Shown here: positions 50,301 through 59,202 of the stretch, piece by piece
Layout of the letters: each line of letters begins with the position of its first letter
Position numbering within the stretch: the stretch's first letter is position 1
DNA from: Bacteroidales bacterium UBA7009
GTDB taxonomy: Bacteria > Bacteroidota > Bacteroidia > Bacteroidales > Paludibacteraceae
Length of the DNA stretch: 64,000 nt
NCBI GenBank assembly: GCA_002449665.1
Contig: DJXH01000058.1
Location: forward strand, 15,554 to 79,553
Direction: 5' to 3'
The notes under the pieces: generated by a model
Database searches by the model: none
Seen by the model: the letters and a program-made list of their open reading frames with translations, nothing else
Told to the model about the DNA's origin: nothing
Program-made: the position numbers and the translations under genes

Positions 50301-52554
50301 GCTCACGTGGAACGCAACAGGCGGTAACCTCACAGACGGCGATTATACCAACGGTCGCACCAAACCCACTACCGCTATCGTTGCTCCCGCTGACCCGACA
50401 CGCAACGGATATACCTTTAACGGCTGGAACACTGCCGCTGACGGTACAGGCAATCCATACACTGCCGATGACATTATGCCGACAACAGACCTCACATACT
50501 ACGCTCAATGGACTGCCAACACATACACAATCACATACAACGAACTCAACGGGGCTACAAACTCCAACCCCACCACTTACAACATCGAATCTGACGACAT
50601 CACCTTCGTTAGTCCCGGCGAAAGAGACGGATATACCTTCTGCGGTTGGAAAAACGAAGCAGGCGAAACAGTTACAGGCATTCCCACAGGCTCTACCGGT
50701 GATACTATCATCATTGCACAGTGGACACTTAATACATACAAACTCACATTCTACGGCGAAGGACTGACAAACGGCGTTGAGCAAACAACATTAGTCCCCG
50801 GTACCGCCATCACCGCTCCCACACTGCCCGAAAGAATAGGTACAGATGCAGCAGGCAACGAGTTTACATATACCTTCAACGGCTGGTATCCTACTCTTAC
50901 AGAAGGTGCCGTAATGCCTGAAAACGATGTTACATATTATGCCACTTGGAGTGTGCCTACCGTATATGTAAATACCTGCGTTGACAGCGATGGCGAGCAA
51001 GAATATGAGGACTACTATTGGGAGATACCCGGTTGGGACGAACACAACGACAACTATGACCCGTCCAACGGCTTCATGTTCGACCGTACCGAACCCTTAT
51101 ACACAGATATTCTCCGCTCAAGCGACAATAGTTTCGATAGTATCACCTATACATTAAGTATGACCTATACGCGTATGTATAAGAGATATATGCGTTTCGG
51201 AATGACCGGCAGCACCTGGGTGGACGACCGCACCGACCTTGGCACTATCTATCTCGACGATGAAAGCGACAAAGTAACTATCGACGACCAAGACTACACT
51301 CTCGCCGACATTGCTTCCGCAGGCACCGACGGCTACATAGAGAAATATATCACAGGCGGTACAGTCGGTTTCGGCTGCGACAGTGTCGTTAAGTTCACAC
51401 TCACACAGTCGCCGCTGCTCACTTGGAACGCCACAGGAGGCAACATCACCGACGGAGACTACACCAACGGTCGCACCAAACCCAATACCGCGATCGTCGC
51501 TCCCGCTGACCCGACACGCAACGGCTATACCTTTAACGGCTGGAACACAACAGAAGACGGTACAGGCAATCCATACTCGGCTGATAACATTATGCCGACT
51601 ACCGACCTCACCTACTACGCTCAATGGAACGCCATTGAATACACTATCACATACGACAACCTCTATGGTACAACCCACACCAACCCGACCACCTACACCA
51701 TAGAGACAGCCGATATAGTACTTATTGCCCCGAGCGAGAGAGACGGATATGTCTTCACCTGTTGGACAGACGAGAGCGGCACGACAGTTACCACAATCGC
51801 TACCGGCACCACAGGTAATATCACACTTACTGCCAACTGGGAAGAGGCTCTGCCGCAAGATGTATTGCTGTACGACAACTGGAGCGAGGAAGAATATGCA
51901 GAACTCTTTGACAAATATAGAGGCAAAGTGATTAACGTCATCTTCAAGCGCACATTCAAAGCAAACGAATGGACAACAATCACCCTGCCGTTCGCTATCG
52001 ACTTTGAAGACTATCCCGACTTTGACGGTAATATCTTCGAACTTTCAAATGCCACTACCGACGAGACTGACGGCTTTGTACTATACTTCAGCCCCGTTGA
52101 CGGTATAGAAACGGCTTGTGTTCCTTACCTCTTCCGCCCGACTACTAACATAGTGGAGCCGCGCTTTGAGAACGTTCAGTTTGAGAGTTTCGATAAAATG
52201 GTAGTACTCTGCTCAAGCGGTGATGTCGAGTTCCACTCAACCACCTACCTTGACAGGATTACCAATCGCACCTCTCTGTATATCAATAACAACCGTCTCT
52301 ACTATGCCAACCAGACTACCGGCACACGTATGCGCGCTTTCAGAGGTTACTTTGAGTTGTTGCACCCAGAGAAGATGGAGTATGTTCAACCTCGTTTCCG
52401 CCTGCCCGGAATGGCAGAACCGATTGAGATAACAGAAGGCGAGGAAGACGCGGACGAGACAACCGACACTGCAATTAAGTACATACAAGACGACAGACTT
52501 GTTATTGAACTGAACGGCATACGCTACAACGCTATAGGCAATAAGATAAGATAA
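47383..52554 (+). CDS. Giant repeat-built surface protein with InlB B-type repeats and T9SS-like tail
   Basis: A 1723-residue protein with a signal peptide (about 1-23) and a unique N-terminal region (about 24-425). From about residue 427 to 1486 InlB B-repeat (Listeria-Bacteroides) units, ending in forms of TYYAQWT or TATWT and containing GYTFNGWNT, alternate with three longer modules. These contain C-D-x-x-G near the start, W-x-I-x-G-W-D-E-H-N-D in two of them, and GCDSVVKF at the end. A C-terminal beta region (about 1487-1690) precedes the tail (DRLVIELNGIRYNAIGNKIR). InlB B-repeats are common in adhesins, so attachment is a fair guess; no enzyme motif is seen. It is a single gene with its own promoter and terminator. 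Confidence 0.82.
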   Translation: MKNLFLKLILLVLTISFNVLAVARTNTIYQDISYCKLRYADTSGKNTQFNITLFDNNNNSKLFVVWVSIGSLSRVEGMHKVPLYSTTLQDYTCYFYDTDNYKWSNPSGYVEFRFTGRYSGSDPIYYVHFQLRGYYGSRSSYNGTCEFAKEIPVKMTDVNNNPIEIKNDITVVNIPGCDSHVSAKDEGYFNYIGQSEQYLFRFETLSVSDDEGRFLGLGTNVDDDYTYNQLLPNGYNKQTGDASCDVTLYNGYYFFEGYFNYNNACFYVTMQYPNYQADNNPYTQSFDFESATITRRADFETSGVVTLTATNEDNKKVVLDFVVDKDAVGNTGEIIIPAGDYTVSTSEEQGTIIASGGINYDLSIKNSYAGTTTALNATNYSTNPLWCLRTGVVTVEEGMSTITVTANQNYRNAPVNITIKKAAASTHTLTFYGEGLTGNVQQTELNEGDAVTAPVLPERADNNGTYTFSGWYCDNEQTVVTDFDGVTMPAQNLTYRATWTLTSYDNKCIDSEGNDYDATAIMMYEERWQLDGTDIFFDDHNSTYEDYDYAGEYIENANPTLPLADNFTDTYVFTDPLRSTDANGTQFDSIVYKLEMTYSRFFNNHKPDNFSPETSRLDERIDLGIIYLDDDTDSYTNDGQTYTLANLEGKNDSTFSLKIASGTYLHGCDSVVKFTITQSPLLTWETDGGNLTDGDYTDGRTKPETPIVAPADPTKDGYTFNGWNTAEDGTGSNYSADATMPATDLTYYAQWTVGTRTITWVTDGDALTGSYTNGEVMIGSTITEPDTPTRTGYTFAGWYPAPAETMPDNDLIYTATWTAPATQTHICIDPEGYTNEGGADWYIDGWDEHNDKYESYEYVTRDTIYRDTLRSADNSFDSIYYSLELTYSTMYKQYNRLGTPANGSTTTKVDFRVDLGTIYLNDESDSYTNDGQTFTLANLEGKNDSTFSLKIASGTALHGCDSVVKFTLTQSPLLTWNATGGNLTDGDYTNGRTKPTTAIVAPADPTRNGYTFNGWNTAADGTGNPYTADDIMPTTDLTYYAQWTANTYTITYNELNGATNSNPTTYNIESDDITFVSPGERDGYTFCGWKNEAGETVTGIPTGSTGDTIIIAQWTLNTYKLTFYGEGLTNGVEQTTLVPGTAITAPTLPERIGTDAAGNEFTYTFNGWYPTLTEGAVMPENDVTYYATWSVPTVYVNTCVDSDGEQEYEDYYWEIPGWDEHNDNYDPSNGFMFDRTEPLYTDILRSSDNSFDSITYTLSMTYTRMYKRYMRFGMTGSTWVDDRTDLGTIYLDDESDKVTIDDQDYTLADIASAGTDGYIEKYITGGTVGFGCDSVVKFTLTQSPLLTWNATGGNITDGDYTNGRTKPNTAIVAPADPTRNGYTFNGWNTTEDGTGNPYSADNIMPTTDLTYYAQWNAIEYTITYDNLYGTTHTNPTTYTIETADIVLIAPSERDGYVFTCWTDESGTTVTTIATGTTGNITLTANWEEALPQDVLLYDNWSEEEYAELFDKYRGKVINVIFKRTFKANEWTTITLPFAIDFEDYPDFDGNIFELSNATTDETDGFVLYFSPVDGIETACVPYLFRPTTNIVEPRFENVQFESFDKMVVLCSSGDVEFHSTTYLDRITNRTSLYINNNRLYYANQTTGTRMRAFRGYFELLHPEKMEYVQPRFRLPGMAEPIEITEGEEDADETTDTAIKYIQDDRLVIELNGIRYNAIGNKIR
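49263..51840. repeat. Tandem coding repeats of the surface protein
   Basis: The unit with GDYTNGRTKP ... APADPTRNGYTFNGWNT occurs three times (about 49424-49640, 50299-50515, 51418-51630). The ASGT-LHGCDSVVKF block occurs near 49390 and 50260, with a diverged copy near 51370. Related B-repeats fill the space between. Confidence 0.8.
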
Positions 52555-52595
52555 TCAACATTGCTCACAGCATCGCGCATATATTTGCGCCCGAC

Positions 52596-52635
52596 AACCG
52601 AGCCGAACACCCAAACACGAGTGTTCGGCTCGGTT
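52596..52635 (+). terminator. Hairpin terminator of the surface protein gene
   Basis: A perfect 15-bp stem (52596-52610 and 52621-52635) with a 10-base loop, 42 bases past the stop codon. Only a short T-run follows. Confidence 0.78.
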
Positions 52636-52834
52636 TAGTATAACATAACGACACCTACTGATTAAGATGTAAAAAAAACATAAATATCCCCCACTTTACT
52701 CCACTTTGTAAATAACTAATATATCTACCTGATTTTACACATTTTACATTAGCATAAACCTGTTGATAAACTCGTCTAAAACCTTGTTGAAAACTTTTTT
52801 GTGGGGAATTGTGGTTGAATTGGAAAATTATACT

Positions 52835-52842
52835 TACCTTTG
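52835..52842 (+). promoter_or_regulatory. -7 box of the mraZ promoter
   Basis: TACCTTTG lies 52 bases before the mraZ ATG. Possible -33 TTG triplets are at 52809 and 52815, with spacing of 23 or 17 instead of about 20, so the upstream half is weak. Confidence 0.58.
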
Positions 52843-52894
52843 CAGCGAATTTTAGAACAAAATAGGTGCATTTTATATCAATCGGGAACAAAAA

Positions 52895-53356
52895 ATGAAC
52901 ACATTTGCCGGCAACATAGAAGCAAAAATAGATGACAAGGGTCGTATCTTCATTCCTGCCACGTATCGCAAGATACTGCAAGAGATGGGGTCAAAGCATA
53001 TTATTATGCGCCGTGATGACGACAACGACTGCCTTATTTTCTACCCCGAACATATATGGCAAGCGAAAGTGAATGCCCTCAAAAGCGTACTGGACGAATG
53101 GGATGCGAACGACGAACTGCTGCTGATGCAGTATATGGCAGATGCCGAGGTGCTTGACACCGACACACAAGGACGTGTACTGCTGCAAAAGAAGACACTC
53201 GAAGCCATAGAAGCCAAGCAGGAGATACTCTTTGTCGGTATGCTTGACCGCTTTGCTCTTTGGGCTCCTGACAAGTTTGCAGCCACCAAAACAACACGCA
53301 AAGCACTCGCCGACAAGATACGAGAGAAAATGAAAGCCGCACAACAAGACAAATGA
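52895..53356 (+). CDS. mraZ: Transcription regulator MraZ
   Basis: A 153-residue protein with two AbrB-like halves: IEAKIDDKGRIFIPATYRKI near residue 8 and AEVLDTDTQGRVLLQKKTLE near residue 83. MraZ binds repeats upstream of its own gene and controls the division and wall cluster. I did not find an obvious set of direct repeats near 52800-52894. The stop overlaps the rsmH start by four bases. Confidence 0.94.
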   Translation: MNTFAGNIEAKIDDKGRIFIPATYRKILQEMGSKHIIMRRDDDNDCLIFYPEHIWQAKVNALKSVLDEWDANDELLLMQYMADAEVLDTDTQGRVLLQKKTLEAIEAKQEILFVGMLDRFALWAPDKFAATKTTRKALADKIREKMKAAQQDK

Positions 53357-54267
53357 ATATGGACACAGCCTACCACATACCCGCATTGCTGACAGAGACA
53401 ATAGACAGCCTTAACATCACCCCTGACGGCACATACATAGACCTCACTTTCGGCGGGGGCGGGCACAGCCGCGCCATACTTGACAAAATAACGGGCAAAG
53501 GCAAACTGTATAGTTTAGACCAAGACATAGATGCCTACAACAACGTTCTTGCCACGAAAGACAATCCCTTTATGAGCAATCCTCGCTGGCAGTTTGTACA
53601 CGGCAATTTCCGCTACCTGAGTCAGTTTGCCGACTACTACGGCATTGCCGGCGCAGATGGGATATTAGCCGACCTCGGTGTCAGTTTTCATCATTTTGAC
53701 ACAGCCGAGCGCGGTTTTTCTTTTCGTTTTGACGGTGCACTTGATATGCGTATGAACCGCAGCGGCGGACAGACGGCAGCAGACATAATAAACACATACG
53801 AAGAGCAACAACTCGCCACCGTACTCTACACCTACGGCGAGATAAAATCCGCAAGAGCCATAGCACGCCGCATCTGCGAGGCACGACAGAAACAGCCTGT
53901 CACGACCACAGAACAACTTGCGGCAATAGCAGGAGAAGACAAAAAACTGCTCACACTCGTCTTCCAAGCCCTGCGTATTGAGGTGAACGACGAACTCGGT
54001 GCACTGCGTGAGATGCTCCTCTCGTCGCTTTCGCTGCTCAAACAGGGCGGACGTATCGCCATACTGACCTACCACTCGCTTGAAGACCGCATAGTGAAGA
54101 ACTTCCTGCGCTCGGGCAACCTCGAAGGAGAGATAGAAAAGGACTTCTACGGCAATCCGCTGACACCATTCACTATTATAGAAAAAGGTCTGACCGCAAA
54201 GAAAGAAGAAGTGGAAAGAAACCCGCGCTCAAGAAGCGCCAAACTGCGCGTGGCTGAAAAGAAATAA
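53353..54267 (+). CDS. rsmH: 16S rRNA (cytosine-1402-N4) methyltransferase
   Basis: A 304-residue SAM-dependent methyltransferase (formerly MraW). It shows HIPALLTETIDSL, the SAM-binding TFGGGGHSRAIL (near residue 32), GADGILADLGVSFHHFDTAERGF without the last residues quoted, TYHSLEDRIVKNF and NPRSRSAKLRVAEK. It modifies the ribosomal P-site. A second in-frame ATG lies two codons downstream; either may be used. Confidence 0.95.
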   Translation: MNMDTAYHIPALLTETIDSLNITPDGTYIDLTFGGGGHSRAILDKITGKGKLYSLDQDIDAYNNVLATKDNPFMSNPRWQFVHGNFRYLSQFADYYGIAGADGILADLGVSFHHFDTAERGFSFRFDGALDMRMNRSGGQTAADIINTYEEQQLATVLYTYGEIKSARAIARRICEARQKQPVTTTEQLAAIAGEDKKLLTLVFQALRIEVNDELGALREMLLSSLSLLKQGGRIAILTYHSLEDRIVKNFLRSGNLEGEIEKDFYGNPLTPFTIIEKGLTAKKEEVERNPRSRSAKLRVAEKK

Positions 54268-54588
54268 GTGCAAATCGCTATGAAAATAAGGCTGCAAGAA
54301 ATATTAAACGGTCAGATACTGACACGAGATACGCTGAAAAAGCAATACAAACTGATAGGTTTGGCTGCTCTGCTGCTTGTTGTATATATCTACGCCGGCT
54401 ACTACGCACAGACCCAGTTCGGCCGTATGACCCAAATGCAAAAAGAACTGAAAGAAGCAGAATACGAATTGCAAACACTGCAAAGCGAACTGACAGAGAT
54501 CACCAAGCAATCGGCTCTTGCGGACGAACTGAAGAAACGCGACAGCAAAGTCAAAGAAAGCACACAATCCCCTAAAAGAATAAGATAA
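54268..54588 (+). CDS. ftsL: FtsL-like cell division protein
   Basis: A protein of 106 residues from GTG at 54268 or 102 from ATG at 54280. A short cytoplasmic part with RLQEILNGQILTRDTLKKQY precedes one membrane segment (about 31-50) and a coiled coil (MQKELKEAEYELQTLQSELT), followed by a basic tail. This layout and the place between rsmH and ftsI identify the FtsL-like scaffold that, with FtsB and FtsQ, activates FtsWI at the septum. Confidence 0.86.
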   Translation: MQIAMKIRLQEILNGQILTRDTLKKQYKLIGLAALLLVVYIYAGYYAQTQFGRMTQMQKELKEAEYELQTLQSELTEITKQSALADELKKRDSKVKESTQSPKRIR

Positions 54589-54589
54589 G

Positions 54590-56416
54590 ATGTCGGAAGT
54601 GGTAAAAAATACGGTTATTCGCTTTGCGCTGCTTTTTCTGCTTATCACGGCGGGGTTCATTGGTGTGATTATACAGATACTCTATCTTCAACATTCAGAT
54701 GCTGTAAAAAAAGACTTGACTCCGGTAGCAAACAATCAGGTCAAAGTGAACCAGCCTATCAAGCCCAATCGCGGCAACATACTTGATGCAAACGGCTATT
54801 TGTTAGCCTCGAGTATGCCGCAGTATTACGTCTTTATGGACACTCGTATAGAAGCCCTTCACAAAGATAACGGAGCCTTATACAAAGAGTATGCCGACTC
54901 TATAGCCGAGGGCTTGAGCGAGATTATGGGCGATGTACCTGCCGCGGAATACCGCAGGCGTATGGACAACGCCTTCTACGGCAACAACGGCAAGGGGACA
55001 AACTTTCGCATTTGCAAGCGACGTGTCAATTTTTTGGAGAGGAAAAAAATAGAGCAACTTCCGTTAGTCAAAGAAAAATACTATCGCAGCGGATTTATAT
55101 ATGAGGATGCTCACATACGCTTAAAGCCTTTCGGAAGTTTGGCAGGTCGTACCATAGGGGGCATAGATGCCACAACCGGCGTGGGGATATATGGATTGGA
55201 AAAAAGTTTTGAGACCTACCTCAAAGGCGAAGAAGGTATAGCAACGAAACAGAAAGTGGGCGGAAGGTGGGAGTTCGTCCCCGAAGAAGAAGCTGTTGAC
55301 GGCTGCAATGTGCATACCACTCTCGATGCCGAACTGATAGATATATGCGAGGCGGCACTGCGTCAAAGGTTAGACTTAACGCAAGCCGACTGGGGCTGCT
55401 GCATACTGATGGAAACACATACGGGCGAAGTAAAAGCCGTGTGCAACCTCGACAAGACCGAAGACGGATACAGCGAGCGTATGAACCACGCCGTCATTCG
55501 TGTCGAACCAGGCTCAACGTTCAAGACTATCAGTCTGATGGCAGCACTTGATGACGGCAAGATAAGTCTGTATGATACCATACGTGTACATCGCAACGGC
55601 TGGGAATTCTTCGGCTCAAGGCACACCGACTCCCACCCTAAAGATACCGCCTATACCGTCCGCAGTGCACTCGCCGTATCAAGCAACATAGCCTTTGCCA
55701 AGATGATAACGGAGAGTTATGAGAAGAAAGCGAAAAAGTTTGTGGACAAACTGCAACGTATGGGTATATGCGACGGTTTTGAATGTGAAATCCCCGGTTC
55801 CACTCCCCCACGCATAGACGTTCCCAAAGATGCCGTTACTCTTTCAAAGATGTCATACGGCTACTCGGTTGAACTCAGTCCCATGCAGATAATCGCCTTC
55901 TACAACGCCATTGCCAACGATGGGAGAATGGTACGCCCGATGCTCGTTAGAAACATAGAGCGCGACGGCGAGATAATCAAAGCGTGGGAAACGGAGACTA
56001 TAAAAGGCAGTATATGCAGCCAAAGCGCGCTACGGGACGTCAAAGCCGCACTGCACGATGTAGTATGGGACAACAACCTCGGTACGGCTGCCGTACTCAA
56101 GTGGAATGGCAAGATCGTCCGCCGTAAGGCTCAGAGCGACTTAGTTTCCATAGCGGGCAAAACAGGAACGGCGCAGATTCTTGAAAACGGCAGATACCAA
56201 CGATATAAACACCGTATAACGTTCGTTGGCTATTTCCCGGAAGAGAACCCCGAATATACTTGCCTTTGTATGATCAACCACCCTGCCAACTACCCTGCCT
56301 ACGACGCTGGAGGCGACTGCGGAACCGTAGTAAGACAGATAGCAGAGAAGACAATGGCATACGTCGGCGAATACAGGTGGACCGACGGACAATGGGTGTG
56401 GACAAAACGCAGATAA
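54590..56416 (+). CDS. ftsI: Septal penicillin-binding protein (transpeptidase FtsI)
   Basis: A 608-residue class B penicillin-binding protein with one N-terminal membrane segment (about 7-30), a pedestal domain (QPIKPNRGNILDANGYLLAS) and a transpeptidase domain with active-site PGSTFK (Ser309), the SSN motif near residue 364 and KTGTAQ (Lys524). It cross-links septal peptidoglycan together with FtsW. I see no PASTA domain after the transpeptidase, although longer PASTA-bearing forms occur in other Bacteroidota as I recall. Confidence 0.94.
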   Translation: MSEVVKNTVIRFALLFLLITAGFIGVIIQILYLQHSDAVKKDLTPVANNQVKVNQPIKPNRGNILDANGYLLASSMPQYYVFMDTRIEALHKDNGALYKEYADSIAEGLSEIMGDVPAAEYRRRMDNAFYGNNGKGTNFRICKRRVNFLERKKIEQLPLVKEKYYRSGFIYEDAHIRLKPFGSLAGRTIGGIDATTGVGIYGLEKSFETYLKGEEGIATKQKVGGRWEFVPEEEAVDGCNVHTTLDAELIDICEAALRQRLDLTQADWGCCILMETHTGEVKAVCNLDKTEDGYSERMNHAVIRVEPGSTFKTISLMAALDDGKISLYDTIRVHRNGWEFFGSRHTDSHPKDTAYTVRSALAVSSNIAFAKMITESYEKKAKKFVDKLQRMGICDGFECEIPGSTPPRIDVPKDAVTLSKMSYGYSVELSPMQIIAFYNAIANDGRMVRPMLVRNIERDGEIIKAWETETIKGSICSQSALRDVKAALHDVVWDNNLGTAAVLKWNGKIVRRKAQSDLVSIAGKTGTAQILENGRYQRYKHRITFVGYFPEENPEYTCLCMINHPANYPAYDAGGDCGTVVRQIAEKTMAYVGEYRWTDGQWVWTKRR

Positions 56417-56440
56417 GAAACACTTTAACAACATACAGAT

Positions 56441-57877
56441 ATGATACTTTCCGCTCTACTTAAAGCCATACAGCCGCAGCGTATTGCAGGCAACACAGAC
56501 ATAGAAATAACAGGCATTGAGTTTGACTCGCGCCTCATCAAACACGGCAACCTCTTCGTTGCCACACGCGGCACAGCAGTGGACGGACATACGTTCATCG
56601 CCTCTGCGGCAGAGAAAGGTGCGACGGCGTTCGTTGTAGAAGAGATGCCTGAGCACACCTACAACGGCTGCTACATACTCGTGCGCAACTCGCAGGAAGC
56701 GTTAGGTTTGCTCGCTTCAGAGTGGTATGGCAATCCCTCGCGCCAGCTTACTCTCGTGGGCGTTACCGGCACCAACGGCAAGACCACCATAGCCACACTG
56801 CTGTGGAAACTTACACGTGCACTCGGACACAAGGCGGGACTGCTCTCCACCGTCTGCAACTACATCGAAGACACTGCCGTACCTGCCACCCACACCACTC
56901 CCGATGCTCTTGAACTGAACTCACTGCTCCGCCGTATGGCGGATGCAGGATGCAAGTACACTTTTATGGAAGTGTCGTCCCACGCCATTGCCCAAGAGCG
57001 TATTGCCGGACTTGATTTCAACGGCGGGATTTTCACCAACCTGACGCGCGACCATATTGACTTCCACAAGACGTTTGACAACTACCGCGACACCAAAAAA
57101 CGTTTCTTTGACAACCTGCCGCGAACGGCCTTTGCCGTCACCAACAAAGACGACAAGAACGGTCTGGTTATGGTACAAAACACCAAAGCCGCTATTCATA
57201 CCTACTCCACCCGCTCGCTTGCAGACTACCAAGCTACTATACTCGAAGAAGGCTTTGACGGTATGCTGCTCAATATCAACCGCCGTGAGGTGTTCGTACC
57301 TCTCGTAGGTCGCTTTAATGTAAGCAACCTGCTCGCCATATACGGAGCCGCTGTCAATCTCGGTTTAGGCGAAGACGAGGTGCTGCGCATACTCTCTACG
57401 CTCACTCCCGTCAATGGTCGGTTTGAGACCATCCGCAGCCCGAAAGGCTGGACTGCCATTGTCGATTACGCTCACACACCCGATGCAGTGGAGAACGTGA
57501 TAAGCACCATAAACGAGATAAAACGCGGAAAACTTATAACTGTGGTCGGCTGCGGTGGCAACCGCGACAAAGGTAAACGACCGATGATGGCACAGATAGC
57601 CAAACGCGGCAGCGAACAACTCATTCTCACCTCCGACAACCCCCGCGATGAAGAGCCCGCAGACATACTGAACGATATGAAAGCAGGACTGACGGAAGAC
57701 GAACTGCGCTCCACCTTGGTCATAGAAGACCGAGCCGCTGCTATACAGACAGCCTGCACACTGGCAAGCAAAGATGACGTTATCCTCATCGCCGGCAAGG
57801 GACACGAGGACTATCAGATAATAAAAGGCGTTAAACACCACTTTGACGACCACGAACAAGTACGTAAATACATCTAA
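56441..57877 (+). CDS. murE: UDP-MurNAc-tripeptide synthetase, diaminopimelate-adding
   Basis: A 478-residue Mur ligase with ATP loop VTGTNGKTTIATLL near residue 108 and the DNPR motif (residues 399-402). DNPR is the known mark of enzymes that add meso-diaminopimelate to UDP-MurNAc-L-Ala-D-Glu, so the wall should be of the DAP type. It lies 24 bases after ftsI. murF, usually next in many bacteria, is not here. Confidence 0.95.
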   Translation: MILSALLKAIQPQRIAGNTDIEITGIEFDSRLIKHGNLFVATRGTAVDGHTFIASAAEKGATAFVVEEMPEHTYNGCYILVRNSQEALGLLASEWYGNPSRQLTLVGVTGTNGKTTIATLLWKLTRALGHKAGLLSTVCNYIEDTAVPATHTTPDALELNSLLRRMADAGCKYTFMEVSSHAIAQERIAGLDFNGGIFTNLTRDHIDFHKTFDNYRDTKKRFFDNLPRTAFAVTNKDDKNGLVMVQNTKAAIHTYSTRSLADYQATILEEGFDGMLLNINRREVFVPLVGRFNVSNLLAIYGAAVNLGLGEDEVLRILSTLTPVNGRFETIRSPKGWTAIVDYAHTPDAVENVISTINEIKRGKLITVVGCGGNRDKGKRPMMAQIAKRGSEQLILTSDNPRDEEPADILNDMKAGLTEDELRSTLVIEDRAAAIQTACTLASKDDVILIAGKGHEDYQIIKGVKHHFDDHEQVRKYI

Positions 57878-57879
57878 AT

Positions 57880-59199
57880 ATGCTATACTCTTTATTCAAC
57901 TGGCTGCAAAGCGAATACGGGCATATAGCCGGTATCGGACTTTGGCAATACATCTCTTTCCGCGCTATCGTAGCGGGAGTAATCGCTCTTATCGCGGCTA
58001 TGTGGTCGGGCAAACATTTTATAGCCCTGCTCCGCCGCAAACATATAAGCGAGACACAACGCGACGAGAAGACAGACCCCTTTAACACGAAAAAAGTCGG
58101 CGTTCCTACTATGGGCGGCATAGTCATCATCTTCGCCGTACTCGTTGCCGTACTGCTGATGGGCAAACTGAGCAATGTCTATCTTCTGCTTATGATTACG
58201 ACCACCATGCTGCTCGGTGCGCTCGGCTTTGCAGACGACTATATAAAGACCTTCCGCAAGAACAAAGACGGTCTGAACGGCTGGATAAAAATAGCGGGAC
58301 AGGTGGTACTTGGTCTGATAGTAGGTCTGACTCTCCGCTATGCCCCCACTGCCGTTATGAACGAGACGGTAGAGGTGAGGCAAGTCATATACAGCGACCA
58401 CCCACGTACCTTTGAGACTGACTTTGTAGGCGAAGAGATTATAAAGTCGCCCAATGTCAAGTCCACCCGCACCACTATACCTTTCGTCAAGAACCACAAC
58501 GCCAACTATGCCGACCTTTTCTCTTGGATGGGCGAACCGTACAAGTATTGGGCAGGCTGGGCACTCTTTATCGCAATGATAGTGTTCGTGGTGGCAGCCG
58601 TGAGCAACGGAGCCAACCTCAACGACGGAATGGACGGTATGTGCGCCGGCAATTCCGCTGTGATAGGTATAGCCCTCATAGCCCTTGCCTATGTCAGCGG
58701 CTCCACTGTCTGGGCTGACTACTTTGACGTGATGTATATCCCGGGTAGCGAAGAACTTGTGGTCTATCTTGCCGCCTTCGTGGGCGCACTGATAGGATTC
58801 TTGTGGTACAACTCCTACCCTGCACAGATATTTATGGGCGACACGGGCAGCCTGACTATTGGCGGAGTAATAGCCGTGTGTGCCTGTATCATACACAAAG
58901 AGTTGTTACTGCCTATTCTCTGCGGTGTTTTCCTTATGGAGAGCGTGAGCGTGATAGGTCAGCGTCTGTACTACAAAGCCGGCAAGCGCAAAGGCGTACA
59001 CCAACGCCTGTGGAAACGCACTCCGCTGCACGACCACTATCGCACATCTCTCTCTCAAGTAGAGAGCCTTGACCCGGGCTGCACGGTGATGTTCAAGGGC
59101 AGCAAAGACCTGCACCACGAGAACAAGATAACCATACGCTTTGTGCTTATCTCCATCCTGCTTGCAGCATTCACCATACTGACACTCAAAATCAGATAA
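57880..59199 (+). CDS. mraY: Phospho-MurNAc-pentapeptide transferase MraY
   Basis: A 439-residue inner-membrane enzyme that makes lipid I from UDP-MurNAc-pentapeptide and undecaprenyl phosphate. Conserved acidic stretches are present: GFADDYIKTF, NGANLNDGMDGM and FMGDTGSLTIGG, plus the HHH-like cytoplasmic loop region RTPLHDHY. It is about 80 residues longer than E. coli MraY because of an extra loop at about residues 155-220 (VEVRQVIYSDHPRTFETDFV); similar lengths are, as I recall, usual in Bacteroidota. Confidence 0.95.
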   Translation: MLYSLFNWLQSEYGHIAGIGLWQYISFRAIVAGVIALIAAMWSGKHFIALLRRKHISETQRDEKTDPFNTKKVGVPTMGGIVIIFAVLVAVLLMGKLSNVYLLLMITTTMLLGALGFADDYIKTFRKNKDGLNGWIKIAGQVVLGLIVGLTLRYAPTAVMNETVEVRQVIYSDHPRTFETDFVGEEIIKSPNVKSTRTTIPFVKNHNANYADLFSWMGEPYKYWAGWALFIAMIVFVVAAVSNGANLNDGMDGMCAGNSAVIGIALIALAYVSGSTVWADYFDVMYIPGSEELVVYLAAFVGALIGFLWYNSYPAQIFMGDTGSLTIGGVIAVCACIIHKELLLPILCGVFLMESVSVIGQRLYYKAGKRKGVHQRLWKRTPLHDHYRTSLSQVESLDPGCTVMFKGSKDLHHENKITIRFVLISILLAAFTILTLKIR

Positions 59200-59202
59200 G
59201 AT

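Larger units (their letters stand above)
52555..52894. other. Intergenic region before the division cluster
   Basis: These 340 bases hold the terminator at 52596-52635 and the mraZ promoter near 52835. Between them (about 52640-52800) the sequence is AT-rich and I see no gene or further hairpin. Confidence 0.7.
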
